Assembly (NCBI RefSeq): GCF_000003605.2 | Contig: NW_003120925.1 | Coordinates: 400,102-421,164 of the forward strand | Direction of reading: 5' to 3' | From: Saccoglossus kowalevskii | Taxonomy: Eukaryota > Hemichordata > Enteropneusta > Harrimaniidae | Length of the DNA: 21,063 bases | Part shown: positions 1 through 9,688 of the stretch, piece after piece | Position numbering within the stretch: position 1 is the first letter of the stretch | How the letters are laid out: each line of letters starts with the position of its first letter | Notes under the pieces: model-generated | Databases searched by the model: none | What the model was told of the DNA's origin: nothing | What the model saw: the letters and a program-made list of their open reading frames with translations, nothing else | Made by a program: the position numbers and the translations under genes

Positions 1-458
1 AACGAGCGAACGTTATCGAGAGAAGGAACAGCCAACAAGACATTATGGGTAAAGCGTGAATATTCGATGGGTTATTTGTGTTATTACTTTCTATTAGAAT
101 ATAAGTACAAAAACGTGTAACTACACTAAACGAACTAAAATCATGCGCTAGGAACATAACTATGCTGAATTTGATTTGTTAGTTATCACCTAGGTTTCTC
201 TATTGAATTTTGGCTGATCATTTTATTGATTTAGCTAACTAATAACAGACGTCCAAAACAAAAAGGGTTGCACATGTTCATATGAATATTTATTATAATG
301 CATTACGTGTTATGTAAACAAGTAATGTAATTATGTACATGTATTTATTTAATTACTATCAGATGTAGGTTCTATAACCCAGTAGGTCGAAGCATTTAAC
401 ACTACACAAATTGGGTCGTGTTACGCGCCGCAGGTGTCACCCCGTACCCTTGGAACGA
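1..458. other. Non-coding, no recognised feature
   Basis: AT-rich sequence with stops in all frames. I see no gene, repeat or RNA. The last 60 bases, next to the MITE, are more GC-rich. Confidence 0.5.
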
Positions 459-631
459 TTAAAGCGGGAGCGTCGTCACTTGCGCACGCGCGAGAATTGA
501 GTCCTAAGCGACGATAACAACACGGGCTAAAAAGGCAAAGGCTCATGGGTAGACGCTTGTTTGTAAACATCGACACGCTAAGACCATCTGACGCCTGCAC
601 AGGTGACGACGACCCCCCCCCCCCGCTTTAA
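459..631. mobile_element. TTAA-flanked MITE, copy 1
   Basis: A 173-bp element bounded by TTAA at 459-462 and 628-631. Its ends are inverted: AAGCGGGAGCGTCGTCAC on the left and GTGACGACG followed by a 12-C run and GCTTTAA on the right. Inside the left end is TGCGCACGCG and inside the right end GACGCCTGCACAGG. It has no coding capacity. TTAA target duplication is typical of piggyBac-type transposition, but the ends do not start with the usual CCY, so the superfamily is a guess. Three further copies at 2042, 7896 and 20326 confirm that it is an element. Confidence 0.75.
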
Positions 632-652
632 TGATTCACATACTAGACTGTG

Positions 653-922
653 TGACGTCATGCTATTTAATATTTGAGACAGCTTGGTTCAAGGAGTTAT
701 TGCTATTTTTGTGGCTGAAATCTGACGACAGATTCACGTACTACAGTCAGCGTACTATAGTTGCACTTAGCGTTTAACATCGAAGTCTGAGAAGTCTGAA
801 GTCAACCTTGGAAGGAAACCTGGTGCTGCGGTTGCGAAGGTGGGATTCGACGCTTTAATTCGCGAACTTCAGTCGCTGGCCACCTAGAAGCCACTTAAAC
901 ATTTAGAAGTACGGCAGGAAAC
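653..922 (+). promoter_or_regulatory. Candidate promoter and non-coding first exon of the HNMT-like gene
   Basis: A perfect CRE palindrome TGACGTCA (653-660) is followed by TATTTAATAT (about 663-672), which could serve as a TATA-like element. A region richer in CG dinucleotides extends to a splice-donor-like AAC|GTAAGG at 923. A matching acceptor could be the TATATTCAG ending near 1771, which would give a 5' UTR exon spliced to the ATG exon. This is inference from motif order; no transcript evidence is visible. Confidence 0.28.
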
Positions 923-1818
923 GTAAGGTACCGAACATTCCCAGACACTAGTTAGTCCTATGCTTTCTTTCAGTTACTAGTATGCTGTTAATTTCTAGAA
1001 TTGAGTATGGCATGCTGTTTACTTTCGTCGCATGATGTTACCGACTTTTCTGTGGTGTCTGCAGTGCGTAATTTCGTAACCCCCGCCGGTATTCCCGTTG
1101 ATGCTTGGCGAGGGCTGCGTTTACTGCCGAATCGTTGAAGGGCGGGTGATACTGTCGGGGACGAGATCTATATCATGTATACATTTGTGTACCTAATAAC
1201 TATGGTTCGACGTACATGTAAAGCCATGTGTGGCGTCATAGTAATACGTATAAGATTAAACGGTGTACATTATTGTTTCTAATTATATATGCATACAATG
1301 TCACATTGGTACCCATCAGTCTATTGCGTAATTTTAATTTTGTTAAGAGCCCGCACACGAGAGGGTAAAATTATTTGCTATTATAAAATGATTTGGGTTA
1401 ATATCTCGTGGCAGTTGCAATCACCTGAACAATCCACGCCAAATTAAATGTCACTCTGATTAAAACATGCATGTGTCTGTCGTACACCGGGTGACGTACA
1501 GTGACGTAATGTCGTAACAGGAGACACAACTCTGCCTCTATGACGTCAATAGTATAAACAACTCTAAATGAAGGGGCGCGTTCACTCGTGTATGTTCTAT
1601 GATCAATTTGACCATACATTGCTATTCGTGTGTTGTTGTTTTTTCAATTTGTCTGTGTTGTTAGACTTGGGTAATGCATAAATACTGGTTTTGTGTATCT
1701 GTTAGATATATTGATTAAACCTCACGCCCCTACATGTTATGATGTGCTGATTGTTATCATGTTTATATTCAGATAAGAACACGTTATAATTACAGTCAAC
1801 GATCACACCCACATCGTG

Positions 1819-2005
1819 ATGGAATCGTCGTCACGTGACTTATGTCAATATCCAGAAGCATACCACGCGGGTTTTCAAACTATGATGACCTATGGTTTAA
1901 AATCTAGAGAGAATCGTTACAAGAAAGATGCAATAACAATTGTAGCAAAGCTACGACCAAAATCATCGAACGAAGTCCGGGTTCTTTCTGTTGGGTCCGG
2001 CAATG
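1819..2005 (+). CDS. HNMT-like gene, coding exon 1
   Basis: Encodes residues 1-62 plus the first base of codon 63. It covers the N-terminal helix region and most of SAM motif I. It ends at CAATG|GTATGT, a good donor. A possible 3' splice site (TATATTCAG) ends near 1771, so the exon may start there with about 48 nt of 5' UTR, or the transcript may simply start nearby. Confidence 0.82.
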
Positions 2006-5000
2006 GTATGTTTTTTTGCTTATGTAAATGTGTTCGTGGAATATTTGCGGAGGATCATCATCTGCGCACGCGCGGGAGTTGAGTCCCAAGCTAAACACAC
2101 AAAGGCTCATGGGTAGACGCTTGTTTGTAAGCAATGACACGCTATGACCATCTGACGCATGCGCAGGTGACGACTCCTCCGCTTTAAAGATCGGTGGTCG
2201 TAGTATGCGCAGCACGGCTTCGAATATTAAATATGTAAATAAAAAATACATTTTACACGCGTTGAGTACGTCGCTATGAGTCCCATAGCGAACAGGTCGC
2301 GTTTATTCAGTAAACTTATTATTAGTGGTATTGGTGTGTTAGCAAATTATATAAACGTTCTGACAGACGTATTATGTACAACTTTCATTCATGCGTAGTC
2401 AAACAATAGTCGTTCATAGGATTCTTAAATTCTGAATACTGTAAAGGGGGAAATTATTCACTGGGTTTTAATTTAGCTTATTTCTCTGACTGGAAAAATG
2501 CGCTACAAAGCACAGTAGTGTTTATGTGTTCTGTACTGTATAGTGTAACTAAAATAAAAGATAGCCAGTGCTATCAAAATTAGCAAACATGTACCCAGTG
2601 AGACCTTGCACAATTGTGAAGTCAAAGTACACAAAATAAGATCATGAATGTTTTGTATATAACTACAGTGGGGAAATAGCCAGGGCCTTCAAACTTGGCA
2701 AACGTGTTCCCAAATTCGATCAGCAACACATGGACACAACAGACAGGGACAATAGTTTGAAGGTCATGGTCATATCATTGATTTATGTTATTTATATCCA
2801 GTATTAAGCTACTTGAGACATACGCTCCCTATGTAACTCGCATGACATGGTGGTCAAAGGTCAAAGTATATATGTGTATGTATGTTAACAATATAACTAC
2901 CAGGGAAAAATCGCTATTGTCTTTAAAACTTGGCACACATGATCCCAATATTTTACAGGACTGTTGCCAAGTATTGATATAAATATTAAAGAAATCTGGA
3001 ACATGTTGACATCTCTCCTGAGTTGTGAGTGTTATCTAGTTTCCAATTTATTTTAGGGGATGTCGATCTCCACTTCATCAATGCTCTGGTGGGTAAATAT
3101 ACGACGGTACACTACATTGTGGTGGATCCAGCATCTGATCAAATAGATGAATTCAAGACCTTAATTGAAGACCACAAGAGTCAGTGGAAAGGAGTCACAT
3201 TCAGTTTCCATATACAAGAAATAGATATGTATCTCTTAGAAGGTGGTAAATCCGATAACTACGACCTCATACACGCGTGTCATTCGATTTATTACTGTCG
3301 TGATGTGGCAAAAACAGCGCGCAGTTTATATGGTTCGCTGTTCAGTAATGGGTTGCTTCTCATAAGAGTCTCCACAGGTTAGTTCTTGCCATTGATTTTT
3401 GGAAACGGCATATGGGATAATTATAGGTGAAAGCTTGAACTTGATCTAGTAATTTGTGTCATATATAATGTCAGACATTTTCAGATTAACAACAAAACTA
3501 CACAAGCATTCACTCACTCTTAGACTGTCTGTCTCACTGGAGCTTACAAATGAGTTACAACATGTCAAACGTATATAAACTACCACAAATGTTTTCAACA
3601 AAATGTATTCGATTACCTGAAGCACCACAACGCTGGGTGGAAACAAATCACAACTAGAAGGCACTCCGTGAGCATAATCCTTTACCCTAGTATACGTTCT
3701 CTTTGTATGAAAAATCTTATTTATCGTATTTACAAAACCATTTATTGTTTAAGAGAAAGACAAAATTAAGTTTAGAATGAGTTATTCTAGCAATGAAGAA
3801 GAATTTGTCTCAATAGCTACTAGATGCAGATCTCACCTGAAATATACTCATTTGGTTTTGAAAAACGTCTCGTCCTAATCAACTAAAAAGAAAAATTGTA
3901 AGCCTTTTTAATTATCTATCAAAGATAGTCATTTAGAATCGTCTTTAGAATGATTTTGTTTCCATGGCAACGAGATCTAAAATACAACTTACCAATTTTA
4001 ATCTGTTTTCAAGGGAACCCCCTGAAAATGTCATGATAATCTATAATTTTGTTAAGTAAGTACAAATTACATTGAATGATGGAAGTTATTGTTACCATGG
4101 CAATCTGATTTGCATCACCAGATAAATCTAAATCATTCCCGTGTCAAAGGCAACCACTGACAAATCATTCTCCTAAATTGGTGTTCCAATTCACATCTTT
4201 TTCAAAATCTCTACGATTGGTTCACGCGTTTGAGCACAATATTATAATAATTACAGTTATAAAAGTCATTTCAAAATGTGTGATTCCATTGCAACCACGC
4301 CCACTTTCCGCATATTCTCGACCCTACCAAAAGTTACTTGGGCTCGTTCTTTTTTCAAGAGTAATATTTCACGAAAATCTATAAACTTTTGACTTGATAC
4401 AACTGCTTCCATCCTTTAGTATTGAGGATGTTCGATAAATGTTAAAATCATTATATGCATATTTATTTAAAACAATGACGTAAGCACCCTAATTGATTGG
4501 TATTGTAGTATACAATATCCTTCTCCTAAAAAAACAAGTAATTTATCAAATGAAAGGTACCTACAATATGGCAGCCTTCGCAACAAGTTGTCAACACATC
4601 GATTAAACCATAAAATTAGCCAAACAGGAATGTTTCAAGCTGTGATCGATGTGAAATGCCTCATTATAAAATTGTAGAAAACAACATATTCGCTCATGTG
4701 TGCCATAACTACTACTGACAAACACCAAATTTTCTTTGTCACACAAAAAGGGAAGCATTTCAATTACATGTATTTCAGTTTATATTCTTATTATATTCAC
4801 AGGTGGCGGATGGAAGAAATATTTTAAACTGGTCGGATATTCATCGACTGGTACAGATATCAAACCTTTGATAGTCCGCCATATTCCTGATTCCACCATT
4901 GAAGTAATATGTGACACTGCAGAAGTCATTGTTAATGAGTGTTTTGACGAAAGTTCATTAGATGGCAATAGAATGTGGGATTTTCTAAACCATGTTTTAC

Positions 5001-5134
5001 ACTTCAGGCAATCAGGCTCACCAGAACTGATTGCTGAGCGATTGAAATATTTAAAAAATGAATGCTGTTATATAAAGGGCGATGATATATTGCTAGACGT
5101 AGTTGAAGAAGACATCATTATTTTTAGCAGATGA
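1819..5134 (+). CDS. Histamine N-methyltransferase-like protein, three coding exons
   Basis: Spliced coding region 1819-2005, 3057-3377 and 4803-5134, which joins in frame to 840 nt (279 aa plus TGA). All junctions are GT..AG and both introns are phase 1. The product looks like a class I SAM-dependent methyltransferase of the HNMT family (human HNMT is 292 aa). Residues 55-63 (VLSVGSGNG), completed across the first junction, form SAM motif I. The VVDPASDQI stretch at 84-92 supplies an acidic residue (D86) and Q91 where HNMT has its SAM-contacting Glu and Gln. IYY at 140-142 matches the paired tyrosines of the HNMT substrate pocket. GGGW near the start of exon 3 matches the GSSGW region, and WDFL resembles the HNMT C-terminal lobe. 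The likely reaction is cytosolic N-methylation of a small amine. The substrate is uncertain because some histamine-contact positions differ. Start: first ATG at 1819; the preceding GTG is not used. Family call strong; histamine specificity not supported. Confidence 0.88.
2042..2187. mobile_element. TTAA-flanked MITE, copy 2, in intron 1 of the HNMT-like gene
   Basis: Same orientation as copy 1, sharing GGCTCATGGGTAGACGCTTG (2104-2123) exactly and most of the rest. The left end is eroded (TTGCGGAGGATCATCATC) and the right end is intact (CTCCGCTTTAA). It begins only about 36 nt inside the intron after the exon 1 donor. Confidence 0.72.
2271..2291. repeat. Small hairpin
   Basis: Perfect 8-bp inverted repeat TCGCTATG / CATAGCGA with a 5-nt loop in intron 1. 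Function unknown; it may be chance. Confidence 0.4.
2437..2495. mobile_element. Solo end of a TACTGTAAAGGGG foldback element
   Basis: Begins TACTGTAAAGGGGGAAATT and continues through TTCACTGGGTTTTAATT. This closely matches the terminal repeat of the element at 19084-19283. No matching inverted partner is visible nearby, so it looks like a truncated copy. Confidence 0.6.
2545..2960. repeat. Degenerate tandem repeat, ~117-bp period, intron 1
   Basis: About four diverged units. The anchor motif CAAACTTGGCAAACGTGTTC (2690-2709) recurs in decayed form near 2582 (AGCAAACATGTACCC), near 2814 (GAGACATACGCTCCC) and near 2932 (GGCACACATGATCCC), giving spacings of 115-118 bp. Each unit also carries a GGTCAAAG/GTCAAAG-like stretch. 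The TTCAAACTTGG anchor also occurs in the array at 17838. Confidence 0.6.
3057..3377 (+). CDS. HNMT-like gene, coding exon 2
   Basis: Acceptor TTTATTTTAG ends at 3056 and donor CACAG|GTTAG begins at 3378. The exon starts by completing a Gly codon and reads DVDLHF, the continuation of SAM motif I (compare GEIDLQ in HNMT). It carries the acidic loop VVDP, the YDLIHACHSIYY segment and the beta strand LLLIRVST. It is phase 1 at both ends. Confidence 0.88.
3958..4295. promoter_or_regulatory. X-box-like (RFX-type) motifs in intron 2
   Basis: GTTTCCATGGCAAC at 3958-3971 and GTTACCATGGCAAT at 4091-4104 are imperfect inverted repeats that resemble RFX X-boxes. GATTCCATTGCAAC at 4282-4295 is a weaker version. 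They may be units of a decayed repeat rather than functional sites. The rest of intron 2 (3378-4802) is AT-rich with nothing else recognised. Confidence 0.35.
4803..5134 (+). CDS. HNMT-like gene, terminal coding exon 3
   Basis: Acceptor TATATTCACAG ends at 4802. The first codon completes Gly, giving STGGGWKKYF. The exon encodes the C-terminal part of the fold, including WDFL and a hydrophobic last strand (DIIIFSR), and stops at TGA 5132-5134. The same reading frame is open a little upstream of the acceptor, but that part reads as intron. Confidence 0.87.
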
Positions 5135-5508
5135 AGCGATGAAGAATAGTAAACTGACTGATTATTGTGACCACCAGTAAAAGTGATAAAATCAACAACA
5201 AAGGGGTTACTTTACTTTATTTTAAGAGTAACTTCTACATTCAGGATTTCTCATCTAAGCCTTCACGATGCTTACATAGATACGTCATCTAGGTGCTCCA
5301 GTCTCTCATTACGCTACGCCGATCATTAGTGTACATTTAAAAGATAAGAATTGATTTGCAACCCTCCAGTCCTGCTAGTGGATGTCGGTGATTCGACGAT
5401 TTAGTACTTTGAAGCCAAATGATGTAGCAAGTGACCAAACATCACTGGTAAGTTTGTAGGTGCTAACAATCAAAGAAGAAAAAAACAGTGATTTTAATGT
5501 GACTGTTC

Positions 5509-5514
5509 AAATAA
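5509..5514 (+). terminator. Poly(A) signal of the HNMT-like gene
   Basis: Canonical AATAAA 375 nt downstream of the TGA stop, the first clear one after the gene. It implies a 3' UTR of about 400 nt. Confidence 0.55.
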
Positions 5515-7895
5515 AAAACTAAAAGCAGCCGAGATTATGGATATTTATATTTGTTTAAGTGAACTGTGATCCTGGACTGCTACACCATAGAATCGCCGTT
5601 GAAAAAAAAAATATACGTGCCGGTCTTTTGTTGGTCTAGTTGGCAAATTATATAGTACTACAACACTGCAAAAAGCGGAACAAATTCAGTTTTCTTTACT
5701 CGGGCTCTGTAGACATACTCTTACTTTGTTCAGCACATCTGCTTTGATAACTCAGTCAGGGTCATGCTTAGTACATCAACACGATCATAACAGTGGCGTC
5801 AGTCGTGGAACAAGAAACATGTTTACCGGTTTGAACGCTGCAATCGAACGCTCTTTGTCGCGTAAACATGACAGACAACGATGTTCTTTGAAATCTATTG
5901 TGGTTGGTTGCCGATAATGTGTCTAAATTATTAAATAGCATAAATTATTCATTTCTACTATATTATGCAAGCTCACTTTTGAAGAAGGTTATAAAGTCAA
6001 TCAGTCAAAAATTGTTTATTATACTAGGTATTTTAGAATAATTGCAAATTACCTTGCATGATAAATTTGCGTTTGGTAGTAAGTACTACGAATGAAGAAT
6101 ATTTACTGGTTGAATGTTCCAAGGTTAGATAACCTCAGGATAACCTTTGTTTTGTTCTTTGAAGTTGGAAATTTTTGTCATAGGATTCTTCTTCGATCTA
6201 TCTCAGATTTAGAGTATAATAATAATTATATGTGAATAGCAGTTTGTTAGTACATTATCGTTGCTCAGTGTAAGTGTATGATCGAGTCAATACAATTGTC
6301 TTTGCTGTTACCTACATGCATTGTAGCACCACTCTATAGACATACAAACAACAGTTGATGGTTAGAATATATAGTCACATATATCCAATGTTAAAAATCT
6401 CAAACACTATATAATGTTTGTATGCATAGACAATTTGTGGACACTATTTATCGCCCTCGAACATGAAGTACTATATATTAATTTGAATTTCAGTGACTCT
6501 TTCTTATCATTGATTACGTCATGTGACTTTTTGAGGATATATACATTTACATACAAAATGTTGTATCATACACGAGTTCACGAACCTGGAGACAATAATA
6601 TTTAATTATGTATTAACTACAATCATCTGACAAATGTATATATCAGATACATGTTACATGTGCATTAAATTATTGTATAAATTAGCATATAAAAATAAAG
6701 TGCCTTTTCGTTGATCATAGCACAAATATGCAGTGTTCTACAAAAAACGCGAATTCTGAGATAGACCGCAATTACATGTGCCTGTCGATATTCAGTTTGT
6801 AGCCATAGCAACGAAAGCTCAAGAGTATGTACTTCAATATATTACTCTCAAGCACAATTTTCTGACAATGATGTTTGTTTTTGTACTCACGTGATAAATC
6901 TGTATGAATGAGAACTTGAGTAAATAACCGGTCTGACCCGAGGGTTTGAACATGTTTGGAATATCTCCTGATATTTAATTAAAAATCAAATACCGACAAG
7001 CCGTTGCTATAAATTGCGCCCCCTAGCGACGAAACGCTTTCGTGACGTCAAAATGACGCATTTGGATGAAAATCGACAACTGTGAAAATTGTAAAACAAC
7101 TCGAAAACATTTTTTTTATTGATGGATGACTGAAGATAAGAACATCAGAGCAGCGCATAATTTCTAGAGGGCGCACTGCTTTTGACAAGTTGTTCTCAAC
7201 AAGTCTACTTGAAGCATACACATTCCATTTGTATTTGTTTATTTCCGTGTTCAACTTTAAAGCAGATGGAAGAGTGTGATAATATTTTTGAATAACGAAT
7301 CTTTGTTTATTATCTCATTTTCCATGTACATCGGGTCAGACACATATCGCCTAGTAAAATATTGCGATGGTAATAATCGTTGATCAACACTATACACGCC
7401 AAGGTCAGAAATATGTTGGGACGCTACACTGTCCATTTCACCAACTTTGTATGAATGTTCACTAAGAACTCTTTAGAATCACGGTAATTTGCAGAGCTCG
7501 GCATTTATATGTTTCCACATCTAAATACCCGTGTGGTAGACTATTTGTTTGATAGTCATGCCGACAATGTTTGGCTTTCGTTTCCTTTGGTTACTTGGCT
7601 GGGGTGACTACAGACAAGAACATCATGGTTTAGTCATTTTATGCGAAAAAGTGGAGAATATTGAAATACTAGTAATTGATTTTGCTCAAATGTAAAAAAT
7701 TTACTTTATTGACATACTTGACTTTGTACAAGCATCGATACAGCGTGTTTTTGTCGCAATACATATGCGCAACAGTTCTAGTGGTTCACAGAAACAGGGG
7801 ACAGTTAAGCCCAGGATGTTTTAGACAGATTTTTTGAAACGTTTTTGCTAAAATTTGATGTTGCCATAAAGCAAGAAATATTTGAAAGTGGGTGC
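5515..7895. other. Intergenic region without a recognised gene
   Basis: AT-rich sequence with only short open frames of no recognisable content. Motifs noted: a full X-box match GTAGCCATAGCAAC at 6799-6812, a CGAAACGCTTTCG palindrome inside 7029-7043, and a CRE TGACGTCA at 7043-7050. A short CG-richer patch at about 7010-7060 could be a promoter, but no exon follows that I can recognise. Confidence 0.45.
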
Positions 7896-8019
7896 TTAAA
7901 GCGGGAGAGTCGTCACCTGCGCATGCGTCAGATGGCCATAGCGTCAAGCGTCTACCCTCTGCGTTTTAGCGTGTGTTGTAATCGTCGCTTGGAACTCAAT
8001 TCCCGCGCGTGCGCTTTAA
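7896..8019. mobile_element. TTAA-flanked MITE, copy 3, internally deleted
   Basis: 124 bp between TTAA at 7896-7899 and 8016-8019, in the opposite orientation to copies 1 and 2. The left end AAGCGGGAGAGTCGTCACC is complete. The right end runs from CGCGCGTGCG straight into CTTTAA, so the outer CAGGTGACGACCCTCCC of the inverted repeat is missing. A dozen internal bases around the TTGTTTACAAAC motif are also lost. Confidence 0.7.
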
Positions 8020-8559
8020 GTGTCCGACATTTATTGTCTTGCTTCTTCGAAATTGCATTGAATTCTTAGACTATTCCAATCCAATATTTGTAATACCCAA
8101 ATCAGAGTCGGAATTACTGTATCATAAACTGTTGATGTGGTGGTTAGTGTTGTTGAACCCGGTAAAAGAGCCTGAAGCAGGTGAACTGCATACACAATAT
8201 GCCACAATATGCTGTGGTTATTTGAAGACTGTAAACGCTTTCTATCATACTAAACTGGTCACTAAATTTCACAACTGCTTTTTCGGTTTAAAATGACATC
8301 TAAAGAGCCACGGCAAGCCGAAATATGTCTCGATTGTATACAGCGCCACCAGTGACTGTTCTCGGCACCATGCGTCCAGAAATTCGGTAGAGGGATCCTA
8401 TGACGTGGGCTGGGTTCGTCATTTTTTGCGGACTGATGGGGGGGGGGGGCACGTCTCTCCTCAATCCGCGCGTGAAACATCTATCACCCATGTGCTACCA
8501 ACAGTAAGCTGGCGTGCATTTGATAGTACATGCCATCAAATTTACCGATGTGGGAGCGC
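8020..8559. other. Non-coding stretch with a G-run
   Basis: No recognisable exon. A run of 11 G at about 8439-8449 lies in a moderately GC-rich patch (8320-8520). Short open frames on both strands here show no known protein features. Confidence 0.4.
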
Positions 8560-8910
8560 TGCTATATTCATGATGGCGGCCCCATATAGTAAATATTTTA
8601 TTTTATTACCACGTGTACGCCAACTGACTGTAGTCACAGTCCCTCTATAGTCTACACAGGGACTGTGCGCTGTACTTTGTGCTACATCTTGTCACCGCAT
8701 CACTAACCAATAGAATCCTGTACTTGCCCAACTGAGGGCGCTGTTGACATGACCTTTGTTTTGTTGGGAGGCCTTTTGTCAGCGAGAGGGTTTGCCTGGT
8801 TCCTAGCTTCACCGTAGTTTAGTGCACGTTTAGCGCTAAATATCCCATTTTACCTCGAAAGATTCGTTTATTGAATTCATCACTGTGTAATCGACAGTTA
8901 GTGAGTTACA
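8560..8910 (+). promoter_or_regulatory. Candidate promoter / 5' UTR exon of the zinc-finger gene
   Basis: The segment contains ATGATGGCGGC (8570-8580, YY1-like), a CCAAT box in ACCAATAG (8707-8711), and a moderately CG-rich stretch ending in a strong donor-like ACA|GTAAGT at 8911. The next good acceptor that leads to a real exon is at 13627. A non-coding exon here joined to the zinc-finger exon across a ~4.7-kb intron is plausible but unproven. Confidence 0.28.
8635..8667. repeat. Hairpin with perfect 10-bp stem
   Basis: CACAGTCCCT (8635-8644) and AGGGACTGTG (8658-8667) are perfectly complementary with a 13-nt loop. It lies within the candidate promoter region. Confidence 0.6.
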
Positions 8911-9309
8911 GTAAGTGTGTTATGTTGATTTATTTTCCCTGTGTCATGATGTTTGCCGGGGGTATTTGGTTGAAATGTTGTCACACTGCTCTCCCAACTG
9001 ACGCCTGATTTTATGCGCGACTCCATTGCCTTTTCGACTTGTGGGTATGGCGGTGGTTAACTGTTTTTACCTACATGGTACTGCATTATTACTTATCGAA
9101 AAACACTGTTTCATGGTTATTACAGACATGGGTTGCCGTGACGTGGTTGTTTTCAAAATTGCAGAAATAGTTGAAAGGTCAAACGGAGAATGGCGATCGA
9201 GTATGAAGTTAGCAACAGATTCAGATTTCATCCACTGATTCTAATTTAAAAAAAACAAAAACAGGTCAAATTGCAGTCAAACTAGTAGAATCACAAATCA
9301 ACACAACAC

Positions 9310-9400
9310 AGTATGATTATTATGATCATACTATTCATAGAACTGTGAATTTAATAATTCACAGAATTAAATTTTTGCTCTTTCCACTGATCAGTGAAAA
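9310..9400. repeat. Cluster of three palindromes
   Basis: Three palindromes lie in a row. AGTATGAT/ATCATACT (9310-9332, 7-nt loop); CTGTGAATT/AATTCACAG (9343-9364, 4-nt loop TAAT); and CACTGATCAGTG, a perfect 12-bp palindrome at 9385-9396, extending to 9381-9400 with one mismatched pair. Confidence 0.65.
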
Positions 9401-9504
9401 TGACTGAGTTAAATTCATACCGGGCTATGATAATCCATTTACATCAAAGAAAAATAAATAATTACATATAACTCTGAAAGTAATCTACCATGGGGTCACA
9501 CGTA

Positions 9505-9656
9505 CAGTGGCGGATCCAGCAAAATGTATTGGGAGGGGGGGCTTCGCTTAATATTACGGAGCGTAAATCGCAGTGAAACTATGCGTAATCTAGAAGATAT
9601 GAATCGTCATGCGTTGGAGGGGAGCATGGCCCCCTGCCCCCCCGGATCCGCCACTG
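9505..9656. mobile_element. hAT-like MITE with 8-bp target-site duplication
   Basis: A 152-bp non-coding element with 13-bp perfect terminal inverted repeats CAGTGGCGGATCC and GGATCCGCCACTG, and G-rich/C-rich inner flanks that extend the fold. It is flanked by the direct repeat CACACGTA at 9497-9504 and 9657-9664. An 8-bp duplication and CAGTG-type ends fit the hAT superfamily. The element must rely on a transposase encoded elsewhere. Confidence 0.85.
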
Positions 9657-9688
9657 CACACGTACACACACAGGTATTATAAAACAAA

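Noticed and set aside
1816-2082. Single-exon reading of the first HNMT-like coding segment, starting at GTG and running into the intron
   Set aside because: The frame past 2005 departs from the methyltransferase family, runs into the MITE, and the donor GTATGT fits. The spliced model restores motif I exactly at the junction.
1904-2251. - strand open frame with a LNSRACADDDPP-like peptide; similar peptides read in + frames near 8009 and 20400
   Set aside because: The shared peptide is a translation of the MITE inverted end, present in every copy. There is no coding evidence.
5726-6605. Two 63-aa + frames in the intergenic region
   Set aside because: No domain, splice sites or family resemblance. 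Their length is within chance expectation.
9026-9238. 70-aa + frame beginning MPFRLVGMAVV
   Set aside because: It has no recognisable domain, no splice context and no homologue that I recognise. It lies in the putative intron after the 8911 donor. It cannot be excluded but is not supported.
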